64,000 nt of DNA from Phyllostachys edulis (taxonomy: Eukaryota; Streptophyta; Magnoliopsida; Poales; Poaceae): contig CM070567.1 in assembly GCA_036346405.1 (NCBI GenBank), positions 48,161,633-48,225,632 on the forward strand, in the 5' to 3' direction. The position numbers and the translations under genes were made by a program. Shown piece after piece: positions 23,701-35,328 of the stretch. The stretch's first letter is position 1, and each line of letters begins with the position of its first letter. The notes beneath the pieces were generated by a model. It was not told the DNA's origin. It was given only the letters and a program-made list of their open reading frames with translations, and searched no databases.

Positions 23701-24970
23701 ATGCGCGCGGCACACTTATCGATTGTTCTTAATCCTAAATATAACACGAAGGAAATTTGCTGAAGGGGAACTTACCGAAAGATCATAAGATCCTCTTTAT
23801 TAGTCGTTGATTTTTTCTCGATCAATCCAGAATGAACGGCTAATAGTGTAGGGTGTCACACAAAACCCTCGCCCATTGTATTTTCTTCCGGTGAACAAAT
23901 GTTCTCTCCCTGCCTGCAAATCAACTTTGGAGCGCAACGAATCAACCAGATGCGTTTAACCAGTCGTCATGAAGTGCGTACGAAGCAAGGAACAAGAGCC
24001 TTGGGCGCGCGATACTTTTGCCCCAATAAGAAAGGATCTCACAGACGAATAAGGGCTATCAGCTGCAAAATCTCTTTCCGAAGCCAAAACGCTGAACTGA
24101 GTGAACAGCAACTATCATGCATCATCCAAGCAACCCATGCCGGATTGGGATGCTCCAATTGAAGCTATAGGATCCGTAGTGAATGAGGGTTAGGACGGAT
24201 CTCTATCGTCCGATATCGTCCGATCGAAAAGCAAATGTATCAATCGTTTTAGAGCTTTTACGCTCTGATAAAATCATTGGAGTCTGATTTTCTTTGTTTC
24301 TACGATATTCTGCGATGCACCTGCAGAGTAGTGTTTACCTCCTCGCTCGCTGAACAATGTCCACAGAACACAGTAATCCTAGCAAGTTTGTATTACAGAC
24401 AGAGCACAGTCTAGGCCACCATACCTAGGCCAACAAGTTTTCACTTCCTCGCATTCCGGATCCACCCATACCTGCCTAGGCCACCAAATTGATCCCAACA
24501 AGTTTGTATTACAAACAGAGCACAGTCTTACCATAATTTGTATCACAATCAGAGCGTAATCTTACAAGAATTTAAGTAAGAAATCAAATGGGGACCAAAC
24601 ACGCTAAATTTCAGAACTTGTTGTTTAGCCAGCCTTAACAAAGACGTAGATCACGCAATTTCAGGCTTCCCTGTTACCCCAGCAGCAGACTCCCGAACGT
24701 ACGGGGAGTTACAAATCCCGACGGAAACGGACTCCTCCTGATAAAACGCACCAATCAACCCAGCCTTTATTATAAAAAAAACAACCCAGCCTGGGATCGT
24801 GGTGGGGCCCACCACGAAAGCAGATGCGGAAACCCGTCCAAATCCGGATCCAACGGCGAACCGTGCACGCACGCATAACGCGGATCAGAATAAACCGAAC
24901 CCCTCGCGTAATCACCGTGGATTTCGCGTACGGTTTCTTTCTAAACCCCGCGCTGTCCACCGCCCTTAAG
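23701..24970. other. Upstream intergenic region of the PHD-finger gene
   Basis: No gene recognised. A block 'caagtttgtattac..acagagcacagtct' occurs at 24384 and 24499, with a weaker third copy at 24535, so there is a local direct duplication of about 115 bp. Small palindromic CGTCCGAT copies lie at 24205-24230. The last 250 bp are GC-rich and are probably the promoter of the gene that starts near 25005. Confidence 0.4.
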
Positions 24971-24974
24971 CCCT

Positions 24975-24982
24975 TATAAATA
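24975..24982 (+). promoter_or_regulatory. TATA box of the AIPP2-like PHD gene
   Basis: TATAAATA lies about 30 bp before a probable transcription start near 25005 and 460 bp before the ATG of the PHD gene. The downstream sequence is a purine-rich plant-type 5' leader. The start site itself is inferred from spacing. Confidence 0.6.
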
Positions 24983-25004
24983 ACGGAGGGAGGGAGGAAT
25001 GAGG

Positions 25005-25435
25005 AAGAAAGAGAAGAAAAAAAGTCCATCCGAGGAAGCCATTATTTCTGTTCCTTCTCATGTTCTCTTCGCCTCTCCCTCCTACAGTCCTACCCCTGGT
25101 TATTGGAGAGAGAGAGGTACTAGGGTCCAAGGAGAAGAACCCCGTCTTGTGCATTGCTTGGAATCCCGGAGAGAAGCGGGTATTGTGCCTCCAAAATCTG
25201 TTCTTGAGATAGATCGGATTCGGTTTCTTGGAGATTTTGGGGGAGAGGAGGGTTTTATGCCTCTCTAATCTGTTGGGTTCGTGAGGGGTTTTATGCCTCT
25301 CTAATCTGTTGGGTTCGTGAGGTATCGATCGTACTCGGTTTCTTGGAGATTTTGGAGTCGGAGTCTGTTTTCGTTCTTGAGGCCGAACCGGCCCTGTTTC
25401 TTGGAGATTCTTTGGAGCGTCGGAAGTGGTCGGAC
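25005..25435 (+). promoter_or_regulatory. 5' leader with a duplicated three-codon uORF
   Basis: A 36-bp tandem duplication (25251-25322) carries two identical micro-ORFs, ATG-CCT-CTC-TAA, at 25257-25268 and 25293-25304. A block TTTCTTGGAGATT also recurs three times in the leader (near 25225, 25340 and 25398). A longer frame that would start at 24999, probably just upstream of the transcription start, ends at the first uORF stop. Short uORFs in plant leaders often lower translation of the main frame; an effect here is inferred. Confidence 0.55.
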
Positions 25436-28400
25436 ATGGTATGTACTTGATCTCTTCCATTCTATTTGCTTTTATTTCTGGGGTGTTTTTTTGGGTTCTT
25501 GATGGATGAGATGTGGCCGGAGTGTATTTGGTTGGTAGTGTGGCGAGAAAGATGGTTTCTTGGCGTCGATTGTGCGTTCAGAGGGGATTGAGCCGCCGCC
25601 GTGTTATGATACTCCCATTGCGGAAGATTTATTGGGGCTCGTCAAGGGCATTACTGTGGTCTGTGGTACTAATCCTTTGGTTTTGGTACTCTGGTGCTCA
25701 ATCGGGGTGGAAATTGTGATAAGGCCATCTTTTTTTCACTGCGGGGGCAGAATATTCTCTTATTTGTAGTCATTGAGGAAGATGTTTTGCTCAAGGCGGC
25801 ACATTTGGTTAGAATATAAAACTAATCAAATGGTAGGATGATGCGACCACTGGTCGGACCCTTTTGGCATCCATTTTTCAGCTGTGCGTGGAGAATGTCT
25901 TCCTCAGCGGCGACGGCGAGCTGCGTGAGGTGATCTGCATGCAGTCGCCCCTGCGTATTCTGTCCTGGACAACACGGTGTGTCGTCTTCGTCGCACTTTC
26001 CACGACTCAAGCAAGCTCCTCGAGCCTCGTTTGAGCGTTTCTCCTATGTTGTCACTGGTTGACCATGATCTTGCTCTTTTTGTTCACACCTTGTCGCGGT
26101 CAGGCTCTTCTTCTTTTTCTTTATGTTGATGATATAAACCGTTTTCTTTATGTTGATGATATAAATCGATGATCCCCTCAGTACATCGATTTTGTGGAGA
26201 AGCGTATCAGTGACAAGTTCTTGATGTCTGACATGGGTTCACTTTGTTACTTTCTTGAGATTGAGGTCACTTCTACGCCTGAGAGTTACTCCCTCAGGAG
26301 AAGTACATTCAACACCTTCTTGCTTGCACTTGTCTCACTGATCAGTGCATAATCAGTGCATAGTGGATACTCTCATGGAGCTTGAGTTCACCTTCGACTC
26401 ACTGATGGAGAGCCCTTGAGGATCACATTCGTCGTCACCTTGTTGATAGTCTTGTCTATCTTGGAATCACTCGACCTAACATCTCTCACCCTGTTTACAT
26501 TCTGAGTTAATTCGTTTCGGCTCTCACTCAGCGTCACTACCGTCACCTTCTGCATGTCCTTCGATATCTTCGTGGCACGATTTCTCATCACCTTTTCTTT
26601 CCTCGCTTCAGCTCCTTGCAACTCAAGGTGTACTCTGATGCGATTTGGGCTAATGATCACTCCGATCGTCGATCTCTTTCTGCCTACTTTGTTTTCGTTG
26701 GATCCTCTTTAATTGCTTGGAAGACCAAAACGCGGACAGTAGTTTCCCGCTTGAGTGCTGAGGTTGAGTTGAGGGCTATGGCGTCGTTGACAGCTGAGGT
26801 TACTTGGTTGCGGTGGCTCCTTCAAGATTTTGGTGTCTCTTGTTACCGCACCGACCCCTCTTTTGTCTGGTAGATTGCGCGAGATCCAGTGAAGCATAAA
26901 CTCATTAAGCATATTGGAGTTGATGCTTCCTATATAAGATCGCAGGTGCAGGACTAGGTCGTGGCTCTTCAGTACGTGTCTTTAGGGCTTTAGCTAGCCG
27001 ACTTCTTCACGAAGGCACAGACACGAGCTCAGTACAACTTTTTCCTCTTCAAACTCGGTGTTGTTGATCCACCATGAGTTTGAGGAGAGGGGGGTGTTAG
27101 ATGTATATATAGGCTGTGATATTCTTCTCTAGTTTAGGGTGCTTTCTGCATATTGCTTGTATTATGTACTTGTATATATTAGCTCATGCCAATGACTATT
27201 ATTTTCAACCTTCTGTTATTGTTAATAGTCAGTCTAATACTTTAAGTCAATTGATGTACTTGTTTTGCTGAGAGATTAACTTATAATCAGAGGATACTTT
27301 CAGCTTATTTTGGTGTCCACAATCTTAGATAGTGCATTGAGAAATGAGATATGAGAATATCATCACTCATTTTGATGAAAGTATTGTGAGTTTCTTTCAT
27401 AGCTCTTATTTTGGCATTATGCAGATTACTGTATGTGAAATATGTGGAGATGTTGGCTATGAATATCTTTTGTTATCTTGCAATGACTGCAAGGGAGCTG
27501 CTGCGCACCAGTATGTTTTTTTCACTGTAATATTTTTTTTGTATTAAATATAGCATGTAGCACAGATGCACAGTAAATAGTTGTATTCCTCTACATGCAT
27601 GTTTAACGACAAGTTTTATAGGATTTACACCATTTAGGCCCTATTTGGAACGTGGGAATTTTTTTCGATTCCCGTGGCCTGAAGCATATAGTTATGGATG
27701 TGCTGCCACCTCATGTATACTATGGAGGAAGTGTCAACAGATTTTTATATTATGAGGCATCTTATCTTAGTAAACTATGGTATATTTCCTATACAAACTT
27801 TGAACAGTGGCTGTGTGGACAGATACTCGAAGTTCTATTTGTATGTTCGGTGGACGGCTTTATGCTTGAATGATTACAGAAGTTCTATTTCATAGATAAT
27901 GTTCCTTAGGCCTTGCAATTCATGTCTGTCTCTGTTAATTTTTAGGTGAAAGATATCATATTAATGGTGCTCTGTTTCTCTATAGGCACTGCAAAAAAAT
28001 AGTTGAATTGTTGCAATGTTTGCAAAACAGGAACATATAGTTGTACCTGGCTCATCTGTTTTTTTTAAGTTTATGCAAATTGCCACTTGTTCTATAAAAG
28101 CTTTGGGTGCACCTTTGGTGGAAATCTAAATCTATTTTGAATCAAATCCAACTTTTTTTTCTTTATGTTAATGCTTGTTAAAGGACGCACCCAACAATAA
28201 GTTTATTTTTCTTATGAAAATCATTAATCACGCCAGATGTGATGCTTTTTCTAATTTAATGGTGTTGGTGTTACACTGCTACTTATTTAGTTACACTGCT
28301 ACTTATTTAGTCTTCTTTTTTGGTTTTTTAAAAAAGTAGTAATTGCTTTTTGCTTATTGTATTCGTCATTTTGTAGATACTGTCTGGACGAAGTTGTTTT

Positions 28401-31310
28401 TGATGGATCATTAGTAGACTGGTTGTGTTATGAATGCCAACCAAGTCATAGAGAAGTTACTTACGAGAAATCTTTACAGAAGGTGCCAAATCAAAGGCAG
28501 CCAAGTACTGCAAGTGTGGAGTCAACAAAGGAATCAGAGCCAGGGAGAAACCATAAAAATAAATCATACAAGACTAAAAGTACATCTCTTAAAAGAATTC
28601 GTTCTACAAGAATGAATTCTTTGGCGAGGAAGCACACACGAAAAAAGTCAAATATGCGACCAATGGATAATAAAACTGTGGTTGGTGCACAGTCAAGGAA
28701 GTACTGGGTAGTGGAATCACTGAAAAACCTGGACAAAGCTGAAACATATTGTGATAGTGATGACAATGTCATTGATGACTTCACATTGGAAGGATTTCAG
28801 CTGGATGATAAGGCTAGCAATGATTTGCTAAGAATGGCTGCGAGTGTGCCACAGCCTTCTGCTCTGCAAAAAAATGCTGTAAACAGAGACATGCCATCTT
28901 CAGCAAATATGGATGTGCTGCCAAAGGAAAGCAACTGTCTGCTATCTGAGCACATTGACATTGAAAATCCAAAGGGCAGTTGTGTGACACCAGTCTTAAC
29001 AGGGGGAAATCAGAGTGAACTGTCTAGGCTACTGAATCAGGCATATTCAAGTTCCTCCTTGGAAACCTCTTCGAAAGCAAACATTGTTCTCGAGGCCAGT
29101 GCTATAGAGGTGGAACTTTCTGATACTGTTCAAAATTTTGTTAAGGACAACCCAAGGAAGCGAAGACGACTCATTCTCCTAGATGACGATGATGACGATG
29201 TAGAAGAGGCTGCAGATGTGCAGCCAGAAGATTCCAATCCTCGATCTCTTGAGTTTGATGGATCAATGAAGAAGAATAGAATAGACACCGAAGATTATGT
29301 GGAGGCTGTACAGATCGGAGATTTGAATGGTAGGCCAGTGAAGAAGCAGAAATGTGCACAAGATGGTGAACACGCTGTACAGCTGGATATTTTGATTCCT
29401 CATTCTCCTGAGATTACTTGTCCTGTGAAGAAACGCAGAAGATACATAGAGGCAAATGAAGATGAAGAAGATGGAGAGATTATTACAGGTGTTAAGAATT
29501 CTAAATGCACTCTGAATGATGTCGCAAAGTTGGCATCACAAACTGTAGTCGCAAATGATCATCTTCTCCAATCCAGAACTGCATTTGATTCAGAATCTGC
29601 TAATCAACAATGTTATATTTACTCACAACCCATTGATGAGCCTGTTTGGAGGTATGTTAGATGATCTTTTTCCCTCTGTGAATCATAGTTATGTTCTTTT
29701 TTTGTGTAAAATGTTGATGTCTTCTATTTTTATGTCTATAGTGGAATCTTTAAGATAAACAATGAAATGTTTGTAACGTTGGCTGCACACCTGTCGACCA
29801 AAGCATGTCAGAGAGTGTGGGAATTGTCAAGATTGTTGCAACGTGAGGTTGAAGTAATGAAGCTCCCACGTCTGGAAGCCTGGCCAAAGAGCTGGAAGAC
29901 TTCAGGACCTACTGATGACAGCATTGGATTGTTTTTCTTCCCACATAGTACGAGGTGTGTTTGCCTTCATGTTTCTTTGGTTCCTTCTCTTCTGCTTGAT
30001 GCGATACTAAAGGTCTTAACATTCGCATCGCGTCTCCAGGCCAAATGATGAATCAGATAGGCTAGTGGAGGAAGTCATTAAGAGTGATGCTGTCTTACAA
30101 ATTGTTGTTGGTATCGCTGAGCTGCTAATCTTCCCCTCTACTCTATTGCCAGAGCAATATCACGGTAAGTGTCCGATTGGAGATTTCTTTCTGATTTCTG
30201 CATGTACTATACAAGGCATGACTTTCCACCTCGTTCTACATGGTTACTATCAATCTTCCTAATTGACAGTCTATTTTCTTGTGAACCAGTTATTGCTTTG
30301 GATAGAGCCTTCTATATCACAATATTTTGCTCATGGTTTGCCAGTTACTGATCAAAATCTGTTGTATTTTAGTGTTCCAGGGGAAACACTTCCTGTGGGG
30401 AGTGTTCAAGCGCAGGGAAGATATGTCTGACAGAGTTCTAATTGAAAAACGAGATGGTTCAGCCTGTGCCGCGGAGGAAGTGGAAGTGCAAGAACATCAT
30501 TTTTTGGAACAACAATATGAAGTACACTGTGAGTCATCAGACCAACAAACCTTTGTTGTGAAGCATGCTGTGCATGTTGAGAATCAATTGCGGGCAGAGC
30601 GCAACCGTGAGGTACAAAAGGATGCTATGAAAGCTACCATGAGAGAAGGCCTTGACTCACCTGGCAGCAGTTCATCCTCTGCGAAGCCGAACTCTTCAAA
30701 AGCTGGATCAAACTGTTTTCTGCAGCCAAGAATTGGTCGTAAACTACATGCGGCTGAAGAAGTGGACCAGCAAGGAAATGAGCCCAACTTCACCTCTTCG
30801 CCCCAATGGAATGTCTCAAGTACTACCAAACCATCAAGTGACTCTGGACCTGCTGCAGTCACTCCCAAGTTAATCAATTCTGCTGAGCATGGTCATGGAC
30901 AACCCCACTTTGGTGTAGTACCTCCCACGACCACACTGTTTGGGTTTGTTGCCGCACGTACACCGAGATCTCAGCAACTCATCCAGCAGATGGCCAGTGA
31001 AGGTGCACTCTTATTCTCAGTGCCGGAAGAGATGGCGACTTCCGGATCTATGATTGCCAATAGAACTGGAGTAGAGGTAGAGCTGACCCCTGACAATGCC
31101 GACAATGAGTATCCACATATGCAGGAGCGTCAGTCCATTGAGTTCGTTCCAATGAACCATGATGACCCCGATGTAGCTTCTGAAGCCTGCCTGGAGCTGT
31201 TCCCAGTTCGGCAGGTGCAGATTGGATCGAGTCGGGTAGAGGTTAGCAAGGAAGTAGACCTTGACCTGAGCCTTAGCGCGCGCTCGCGAGCACCGTCAGC
31301 TTCGCTGTGA
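25436..31310 (+). CDS. AIPP2-like: AIPP2-like PHD-finger protein with C-terminal SPOC-like domain (six exons, 879 aa)
   Basis: CDS exons: 25436-25438 (ATG only), 27425-27510, 28377-29651, 29742-29954, 30040-30164 and 30373-31310; 2640 nt in frame, all introns GT-AG. Residues 5-50 form a C4HC3 PHD finger (C5, C8, C20, C23, H29, C32, C47, C50). Basic clusters PRKRRR (about 289) and KKRRR (about 381) beside acidic runs look like nuclear signals. Residues about 452-585 match the AIPP2-type SPOC-like domain (PVWSGIFKI, LAAHLSTKAC, AWPKSW, FQGKHFLWGVFK). The tail ends with LDLSL (864-868), an EAR-type repression motif. In Arabidopsis AIPP2 binds unmodified H3K4 and acts with a BAH protein reading H3K27me3 and the CPL2 phosphatase to repress transcription. 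Which paralogue this is cannot be told. Confidence 0.88.
25860..27092 (+). pseudogene. Ty1/copia reverse transcriptase-RNase H remnant in intron 1
   Basis: Broken forward reading: ENVFLSGDGELREVICMQ near 25890, a VCRLRR block near 25980, LFVHTLSRS near 26080, the LSDKFLMSDMGSLCYFLEIEV block at 26205-26270, then the RNase H region (26616-26873) with KVYSDAIWANDHSDRRS, VSRLSAEVELRAMA and TWLRWLLQDFGV. These are the last domains of a copia polyprotein, with many stops and frameshifts. A small direct duplication 'ttctttatgttgatgatataaa' lies at about 26119-26165. A purine tract (GAGGAGAGGGGGG) ends the region, followed by LTR sequence. Gag, protease and integrase are absent, so this is a 5'-truncated copy. 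Confidence 0.85.
27094..27240 (+). mobile_element. Start of the 3' LTR of the intronic copia remnant
   Basis: TGTTAGATGTATATATAGG follows the polypurine tract directly, the normal start of a copia 3' LTR. The right end is uncertain; no clear CA end or target duplication was found before exon 2 at 27425. Confidence 0.5.
27511..28376 (+). other. Intron 2 of the PHD gene with MITE-like and duplicated fragments
   Basis: The intron lies inside the PHD finger and splits the Gln codon between His29 and Cys32. At 27634 it has GGCCCTATTTGGAACGTGGG, like one end of a Tourist- or hAT-type MITE, but I found no matching other end. Near 28269-28310 a 21-bp block (GTTACACTGCTACTTATTTA) is directly duplicated. 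No coding content of its own. Confidence 0.5.
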
Positions 31311-31863
31311 AGTTTGCTCCTGAGGTTCAGGTGTTGTACAGGACTCCTGGATAAGTTCAGTTTTGCTGAGAATGAAAATGTGAAGTTGTCTCCCAAGTTG
31401 ACAGCTTTCTCTAGCTACTGCCAATGCCTGTGTAATGAGTTGATTTTGTGATGATGCAGATTTCATATTGATATATGTAATCCTCCACAGTTGGCAGATA
31501 GTATGTTGATGAGTCCGTTTGCTAGTTAAATTTTTCACCATTATGATTTCTGTCAGGAAATTAAGCCTGACAGGCCAACACATGTTAACTACCTCTGCTT
31601 GATCTTTGGCCTTTTGGTTTTGCCGAATGCCAACCAAAAGTGCGAAGTTCACCGTACAGGATTGAAAACTTAAAACTCTGAAGAGAATTTTGCTGAAGGT
31701 ACGAAAAGCTGGTGCTCGATCTGCCTTGACAGACAATATGACTATTACATAAATATTAGTTACACAACGGATTGGTGGCTGCGCAGCAAGCAGGGGATCA
31801 AAATGCAGCTGTAACTTGCATGACTTACCACGCAACTGGCGCCTCGTGCTCCATCTTCATGCC
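31311..31863 (+). other. 3' UTR and flank of the PHD gene
   Basis: Sequence downstream of the TGA, with several T/A-rich polyadenylation-like stretches up to about 31550. No ORF resembles a protein. The region ends at the target duplication of the Mutator-like element, so the element lies about 560 bp from the stop codon. Confidence 0.45.
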
Positions 31864-31873
31864 GGCGCTTTGC

Positions 31874-32046
31874 GAATTTTTTTTATAATAATCTATTTTT
31901 TATTCAAAAATACAGAAATAATACCGCTTAATTTTTATTTACAGAAATAATCTCGTGTCGCCGTACGGTTAGGCGAGTCCGGCAAGTCGTCCCACCGCAG
32001 TGTGACACATATTCAAGTCGCCCAATGGAACGGCGACTAGAGCGTT
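31874..32046 (+). repeat. Left terminal inverted repeat of the MULE
   Basis: Inverted counterpart of about 36106-36279. The first 110 bases pair with only a few substitutions and a two-base indel in the T-run. Similarity fades after the AATGGAAC block. Confidence 0.85.
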
Positions 32047-32831
32047 AGTGGATCTAGTCGCCAAACAGATGTGCGACACATGTTGGAATCGCTCATTTGT
32101 AGAGCGAGTTTAGAAAGTCGTGCAGTGGTTGGGCGACTTAGTTCAAGTCGCCCAACTAGTGGGTGATTTTAGCTCCTACACCTGGAATTATGCAAATCCA
32201 ATTGGAACAATTGTGTTAAAATATATATTACAATTTTTAGGTATTGTATGATGTTATTTTTAAAAAAGATAAAAGTGTGGTGACAACGTTGGTTGGTCTG
32301 TTTGTTATTTTCGTAGAATATGAAGGGTACGAAATTTGTCAGATTCGCAATAACATTTTTTGATCGTCGTATATTGTTATAGTGCGCTAAATTTCTGTAG
32401 AATTTTGTGAGGACGATTGAGATAGTAATGTGGTAAGTAGAAAAGTAAGTGATATTACGATGTGTGAGGGAGTCTCTCCTCGATGAAGTTATGAAGATGC
32501 TGAGAACGCTCGTTGTGGTTATGAAGATGCCATAAAACATGGATGATTCGATGACGGTGCGAATGGTTCTTTCCGGGATTCCACTAGAAGAGGCATACTT
32601 GCAATATAGGATTGCTTTGATGGCTTAGCGGAGACACGGAACGAGAAGTACATTAAAGTCCGCGGACAGAAGCACATTACACGTTACAATTAGTTCCACA
32701 ACATACTAGTTCCACAATTGCTTACAAGAACCAAAGTACTGACTGAAGTACATGTTACAACATACTAGCAGTTGTAATACAAGTTCCTACATGTCGACAT
32801 ACACCTTGCAAGTTCTGACAGTGTGCCCTTC
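32047..32831. other. MULE left subterminal and 3' untranslated region
   Basis: It starts with AGTCGCC-type hairpin units up to about 32175, then AT-rich non-coding sequence leading to the transposase stop codon at 32832. A minus-strand ORF at 32169-32540 is AT-rich and has no recognisable domain. Confidence 0.45.
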
Positions 32832-35328
32832 CTAGCGGCAGCGGCTGCAACGTCTACCCGCCGCTGCAGCTTCCCCTTCGTCCATATCGTTACGAATGCG
32901 ACGACTCTGGCGACGGCCCTTCCCCCCTTTCAACAGGTCTAGATCCGGAATCCAAGTCCTATTTGTAGTATCCAACGTGGCGAAGTTACCCGCAACCCTG
33001 AAACCTCTTAGCTCGTCGCACCACACCTGCTGCACCGTTTCCTTCATGAAGTACTCCGATACAAAGTTCGATGGGTCCATGCGGATGGTCCCACACGCGG
33101 CGAGGACATGAGAGCATGGCTTGTGAAGGAGCTTTAGCTTATTACATGTGCAGCTAGGTTCATTCACATGGTCTCCAAGGCATACCTCATGGGTAACAAG
33201 AGACCGAGCTGTCCCGAATCCAGCTATGTCTCGGAGGATCACGTCGAATCGATGCTCCGTATTGCCCATTCTGAAGACCGTGTGTGGTCGAGCCTTCTCG
33301 GTCTTGGCTTTGCATGTATCTTTGTAATCTTGACGATGAGGGTATCGTGGGTTGGCTGCATGAAGTGCCGCATTTGCATGTCTTTCCCTGAAATATCCGA
33401 TTGTACTATGCAGAACGCCTTCGACGATGGCAACAAGAGGTTGAGAACGGAGGCCCCTAATAACCCAGTTGTACACCTCAGCAAGGTTAGTGGTCATTAT
33501 GCCATACCTTGCACCATCTGTGTCGTGCAGTAAGGACTACTTCTCCAATGGCTCGGCCTCAATCCAATGAGAGAAACACCCGATGTCCCTCGAGGTCCTC
33601 CGCGTCAAATGGGGAGGGTCGAGCTTTCGCAGTGGTGTGAGGCGCTCGGGCTGTGCCACCCCAGGAATGAGGGGACGCTTATTTCTCTCGACGACATGCT
33701 TCCTGGTGTGCTCGTCCAACATCTGCCACAACGCATCAAATTTACGCTGCTGGTTACGCACGGCAAGCCTCTTGAACAACTTCATCAGCGGTTCTTTGCT
33801 GAATCGCTTGAAGAAGTTGGCCCCCAGATGGCGAATGCACCATCTGTTCCTCAGGTCTGGCAAGGGGAACAGCTCATCAGGGTCTTGCTGAAGTTGTCGG
33901 ATGGCCTTCATCATCCTGGAGTGCCGATCATGGATTATTTAGACATCAGGACGTGCCCCAACTACTCTCACCTTCAGATGTTGAAGGAACCACAACCAGC
34001 TGTCGTAATTCTCACTTTCTACGAAAGCAATGGCTAAGGGCAGAATCTGATTATTGCCATCAACGCCAATTGCTGTCAGGATCATGCCCTTGTATTTCCC
34101 AGTTAGAAATGTCCCGTCCACTGATATCATGGGCAACATGTGTCTGAATGCATTGATGCAAGGACCGAATGCTAAGAAGGTCCTCTACAATACCATAAAA
34201 CCTAGCGGCGGTCTTTTGGGTGGCTGGTCCTTCACAGCAATGTATGTGCCCGGGTTCCTATCCTGCAGCACCTGGAGCATACGAGGAAGGTTGTCGTAAG
34301 ACGCCTCGAAAGAACCGAACCTCCTTTCCAAAGCCTTCTGCTTAGCACGCCATGCCTTCGCGTAGCTAATCTTGTACTTGAATTTCTGCTCGATAGCCAC
34401 CATGATGTGCTTGGCCTCTAGGTCCGTCTTCTTCGCTATCTCTCCATACATGACATTGGCTATGAAAGTGGACGTCAGGTTGCGATGCCTCGGCAAAACA
34501 CTACTGAGCAAGCAGGAGTGCGGTTCCACCTTCGAGACAATCCAATGAGTCTCGTACTTGGGTCTCCTTGCATGCACACGCCAAGGACACCCACCTTTCA
34601 AGCATACCACGGTGTCTTGCTCTGGTGGATTTGAGTATACGAAACGGCCGTTGCATGGATAAAGCCCACAACTTAATGGCATCTGCGGTGATCCTTGTCA
34701 ACAAACATTGCACGGTCAACCTCCGTCCCATTGTACTCCCACGGTGATTCGTGCTCGTCGTGCACAGCAAGACCCTCAACGTCCACCCTATTCCATCCCT
34801 GCGGGATGGGACTGTCGTCCTCCTCGGAGGAATTATCACCATCACCCTATTCCATCCCTGCGGGATGGGACTGTCGTCCTCCTCGGAGGAATTATCACCA
34901 TCCTCTTGTAAAGCTTCCTCCTCCGCTCGAGCTATCAAGTCATCAATCTCCATCTAACGTACTATGCTGTGGACATGCTCCCCTGCATCTGCCTAGGGAC
35001 TGGCCTGAGCGTGCGGTGCACGATATTCTGCCTCCGTCTCCTCTTCTGCCTCAGCATCCTCTTCTGCCTCCACAACATTGGCCACCTCGTTCTCTTCTGC
35101 CTTCTGAACGTCGGCCACCTCGTCATCTTGTGCGTCCACAACATCGGCCACCGCGTTTTCTTCATGAACCACAACCGAGCTGCTCCCACCAACCCGACAG
35201 GAGGCGTCGGAAGGGCCTGCAAGGAGTACCTTCAGACATGGTCGCACGAGTAGCACGCGACGTAGCCACAACGCCTCTGACCTTCGGATATCCCTTCCAT
35301 GCAACTGCATGCGCATCACTCTGCTCAA
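32832..35328 (-). pseudogene. MuDR-type MULE transposase, with three in-frame stops
   Basis: From 34682 down to 32832 a single minus-strand frame is open for 617 codons except for stops at 34185, 33939 and 33537. Domains in order: MuDR DNA-binding domain (CPWRVHARRPKYETHW, LSSVLPRHRNLT); DDE-type MULE domain with SVDGTFLTGKYKG (first Asp), IIHDRH (second Asp) and NLAEVYN (Glu); then a SWIM zinc finger (CTCNKLKLLHKPCSH, Cx1C..CxH). Upstream (35328-34690) an acidic N-terminal part, with repeated EVADV/EVANVVEAEED, is out of frame with the rest: a 59-bp tandem duplication (34784-34901) and a frameshift near 34610-34650 separate them. The protein would cut and paste the element; this copy should be inactive unless read through. 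Confidence 0.9.
34784..34901. repeat. 59-bp tandem duplication inside the MULE transposase gene
   Basis: Two identical copies in a row, each starting CACCCTATTCCATCCCTGCG. Because 59 is not a multiple of three, the duplication shifts the reading frame between the acidic N-terminus and the DNA-binding domain. Perfect identity of the copies suggests a recent event. Confidence 0.9.

Larger units (their letters stand above)
25439..27424 (+). other. Intron 1 of the PHD gene, holding a retroelement remnant
   Basis: The donor GTATGT follows the ATG directly, and the acceptor is TTATGCAG at 27417-27424. At 1986 bp it is the longest intron of the gene; about 70% of it is a Ty1/copia fragment in the sense orientation. 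Splicing joins the ATG to ATTACTGTATGT so that the first residues are MITVC, matching the conserved N-terminus of the family. That match supports the intron call. Confidence 0.75.
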
